Positions 61,401 to 64,000 of a DNA stretch of 64,000 nt are shown piece by piece. The translations under genes and the position numbers were made by a program. The stretch is from Prunella strophiata (Eukaryota > Chordata > Aves > Passeriformes > Prunellidae). Where the stretch lies: positions 16,445,585 to 16,509,584 of the forward strand of contig JAZBQD010000019.1 in the NCBI GenBank assembly GCA_036583965.1, in the 5' to 3' direction. Under the pieces are notes generated by a model. It searched no databases. It saw nothing but the letters and a program-made list of their open reading frames with translations, and had not been told where the DNA came from. Position 1 is the stretch's first letter, and each line of letters starts with the position of its first letter.

Positions 61401-64000
61401 CTAGAGCTTGCTTTGGAAATTTGTGTGAGTGCTGTACAAGACACCTACTAATCAGCTTTCTAATAGTTAAATAAAACTGATTTAATGTCTAGTAAAAGTT
61501 GACCTTTAGTGAGTGCTGTGGCAAGAACTTTAGACTGATAGTATGTATCAAGAACTTTTTACTCTTGAGGTAAGTCAGAAGCCTTTTGGCAATAGTTTCA
61601 AAAAAATGAGAAGTCACAGGGTAGGTACTAAACCCTATCCTTCTTCAGTGCAATTGCAATTGCCACTGTTTCCTGGGTTAAATTATTGCAGGTTTGCTTC
61701 TGAGGCACGATGTCTCAGATGAAACTCTAGCACACAGCAGTGCCTCTGGAGAGCCTCTGACTAACCAGAACTTGTTCTTGTGGGCTTGATGCAGCCAGCA
61801 GAGAGAGAAGCAGTGCAGGAATCACCGATCATATGCTGAATTTTTGCCTCAGGCTGTGCCCTTATAATAACAAGAGTGTACACAAAGCTATCCTCCACCT
61901 ATAGAAAGATTGATACCTCCTCATGGGAATGTTAAGTACTTAGGTCTCCTAAAATGAGGCCATACTCAAAACTTTTGGTAAATTTTTAAATTTCTCATTT
62001 TATGTGCACAGTCATAATGAGCACTATTGTAACAGAAAACAAATTCATGTAAATGGTCCTAAGGAGACAGCAAATTTTGTATGGACTAAGATAGTGATGA
62101 CATCTCCAATTGGTACTACTGCCAAGATATTTTTTTTGCAAAGCAGCAAATGATTTTTCAATCTTTGAGTAAGATCATGAACTCTACATAAATAGCTCCT
62201 GATTATCACCCTGTTTAAAAAAGATCTTGCCAAGAACTGTGATGCATCTTGAAAATATAAGGAGGTAGAATGCTGAGGTTGTCACAGAGAAGTAAGATAA
62301 GATCTTTCAATAATAAAACCTTTGTCCAGGTTTGTGACAGTTAACACAGTGTAGCTATGATTTAATACTGCTGTTTCACATTTTAATTGTTTACAAAGAA
62401 CTAGATCAGAGCAATTTTTAGATGTTTTAATTATCCCATCCAGTTCTTTGAGTGTAGATGCTAGTATTTTATATGAAGTGCAACAACAAAGGACATGTCT
62501 TTGCTCCATCTGAGCCAGAACTGCTGTTGTGAGTCAAATGAAATTGAAGATTTTATGCTCATCAAGATGTAATTTGCAAAACTTGTCTCCTCACAACTCT
62601 AACCAATAGCCACTATTACTGAGCATATTTATCCTTACTCCTGTTTTCTCTTTGAATGGAGGAGGACATCTTAAAAAATTTCAGTTGCTTTCTGGCAGTT
62701 TCAAGAAGTAATATTTGACATTTGGAAGCAACAGATATCCAATTCCACAGCTGAGAGATCCAGAGTAGTTAGTGGCAAGAACTTTACTCAACTTACACTG
62801 AGGAAATGTCAGATCAAGCATGTACAAAGATTTCTTTCAATAAAATAAACAGAAAGTAGTCTGTTATTGATGTGTTCTTCTATCTTTAACTCCATCTGGA
62901 ATTTCCTTCAGTCATTTCTTCATACATGTATAAGTCTTGTACTGTTCTTTTTGATGATTATAAGCTTTGTAGGATTAAAAATGAAATTACAGTAACAACT
63001 GTCTGCATTTAGCAGTGAATTTAAAGTTAGACAAAACTGTATATTGCACAACAGAGTGAAGTGCTTTTTGTTTCATGTTCTCTTTTTAAAAGCCCTTTGA
63101 TTCAAGAAAGGTTGTACAAACAAATACAGTTTAATAAAGATCTAGAGAGTAGCAATTGATAGATTTTAGTTGAGGAACCATAATATATGAAACTCTTCTG
63201 TGCTAAGACAACAGATACTAATAATTTCAAATTTTAATGTTGGCAATTGGAAAACACTTTTCTAATACTGATAAAACAGTATTAGAACTGGGAGATGATT
63301 GTTCTGCTGCTCAAATGATTTCTTTAAGCAATTTCTTGTTTTGTTTTCCAAAGAAGAAACAACTTCAACAAAATCAGACTGTATGGAGGTGTGAACTTCA
63401 ATGTTTAGTAGTAGATGTTCATGTTAAAAGGAAAAATTGCTATGCTATGGCCAAATACACTTTTCTACATCTGTGACTGTTTTCAAAAGCAGGTTTAACT
63501 TTCTGTCTTCTTTTTCATTTTTCTCTGCCTGCCTTCCTTTCTCTGTCTTGATCTGTTGCTGGATTTTATTCAGAGACTTTAAAACTTTTGTTTATTAAAC
63601 TTAAGCAGTTAATATAAATAGCACTGCCCTTAATAGTGTTCTTTTAGTCATTTCCCCATTTGTTAGTTGCGTTCTTTATCAAGAAAAAAATACATTCTTA
63701 TCTTTTGGAAATTACTTACTTAGAAATCTAACCACTTTCACCTGGATGGAAATGTAATTAGATGGGAATGTTGCAAGTTCTGCTAGGGTCTACTTAAAAT
63801 TTGGTGTTAGGGTTGCTTGGGTTTTTTTAATTAAATAAGCACTACTCAGTGTGAAGCTAAGGAGAGAGTGGCCTTGAAAATTACTGCAGTAGAAATACAG
63901 TTGGAGAGATAAATGTATTAGAATTTGAACCTCATACCTACACTTAACATAAAGTAAGGCGCATACTGTTTTTTAAAGATGGTAAAAAGAAAAACTTTTT
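55430..64000 (+). other. PPP4R3A: PPP4R3A intron 2 (3' end outside window)
   Basis: At least 8.6 kb of AT-rich intron without a recognisable exon 3. Apart from the solo LTR at 59917-60541 it contains only short, domain-free open frames. An expansion by insertions is possible; intron size in other birds was not available for comparison. Confidence 0.85.
59917..60541. mobile_element. solo LTR of an endogenous retrovirus, with 5-bp target site duplication
   Basis: The element is 625 bp, starts TGTCCTGATTTAGG and ends CACACCAGGACA. Its ends TGTCCT and AGGACA form the terminal inverted repeat of an LTR. The 5 bases on each side are identical: CTGAG at 59912-59916 and at 60542-60546. That proves insertion and shows there is no internal proviral sequence, so it is a solo LTR left by LTR-LTR recombination. 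A 5-bp duplication fits ERVL-type elements of birds, and the sequence resembles an LTR family common in passerines (memory, family name not assigned). An AATAAA is present on the minus strand (complement of 60044-60049), about 490 bases into the element read that way. This favours minus orientation, antisense to PPP4R3A. Confidence 0.92.

Noticed and set aside
55430..64000. PPP4R3A exon 3 searched for in the last 8.6 kb
   Set aside because: No segment encoding the expected DTLIVWSEAE start was found; it must lie beyond the right edge.

Overview
The window is vertebrate nuclear DNA from a bird, most probably a songbird (Passeriformes). This rests on four observations. Coding exons are short and widely spaced with GT/AG borders. 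Most of the sequence is non-coding and AT-rich. The recognisable interspersed repeats are fragments of CR1, the main avian LINE. A 625-bp solo LTR in the right part resembles LTRs I know from passerine genomes. There are no operons, CRISPR arrays or bacterial features.

Layout. (1) 1-5.7 kb: the 3' end of TC2N (tandem C2 domains, nuclear) on the + strand, with four coding exons giving the last 205 residues, a stop at 5599 and a poly(A) signal at 5672. (2) 5.7-46.8 kb: a 41-kb interval with no gene I can name. In mammals CATSPERB lies here, between TC2N and PPP4R3A; I see no trace of it, which fits the reported loss of CatSper genes in birds. The interval is not featureless. It has an orphan CpG island at about 22.9-23.5 kb, exon-like segments downstream of it on the + strand (28.07-30.68 kb), a coding-like 65-codon minus-strand ORF at 16.5 kb, a 64-bp-arm inverted repeat at 27.17-27.60 kb, several CR1 pieces, a 25-bp minisatellite and many simple repeats. 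(3) 46.85-64 kb: the CpG-island promoter, a long 5' leader with four short uORFs and the first two coding exons of PPP4R3A (SMEK1, protein phosphatase 4 regulatory subunit 3A) on the + strand. These encode residues 1-66. Intron 1 is 7.2 kb and contains a degenerate CR1 reverse-transcriptase fragment. Intron 2 runs off the right edge and contains the solo LTR with a perfect 5-bp target duplication.

TC2N and PPP4R3A are neighbours by conserved synteny (human 14q32.12) and the sequence gives no sign that they act together. TC2N is a C2-domain protein lacking the usual calcium-binding aspartates in the parts visible. PPP4R3A directs the PP4 phosphatase to substrates. The strongest leads are the orphan CpG island with its possible transcription unit, the minus-strand ORF, the long inverted repeat and the uORF-rich PPP4R3A leader. 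I found no clear novel system, and nearly all short ORFs in the window look like chance.
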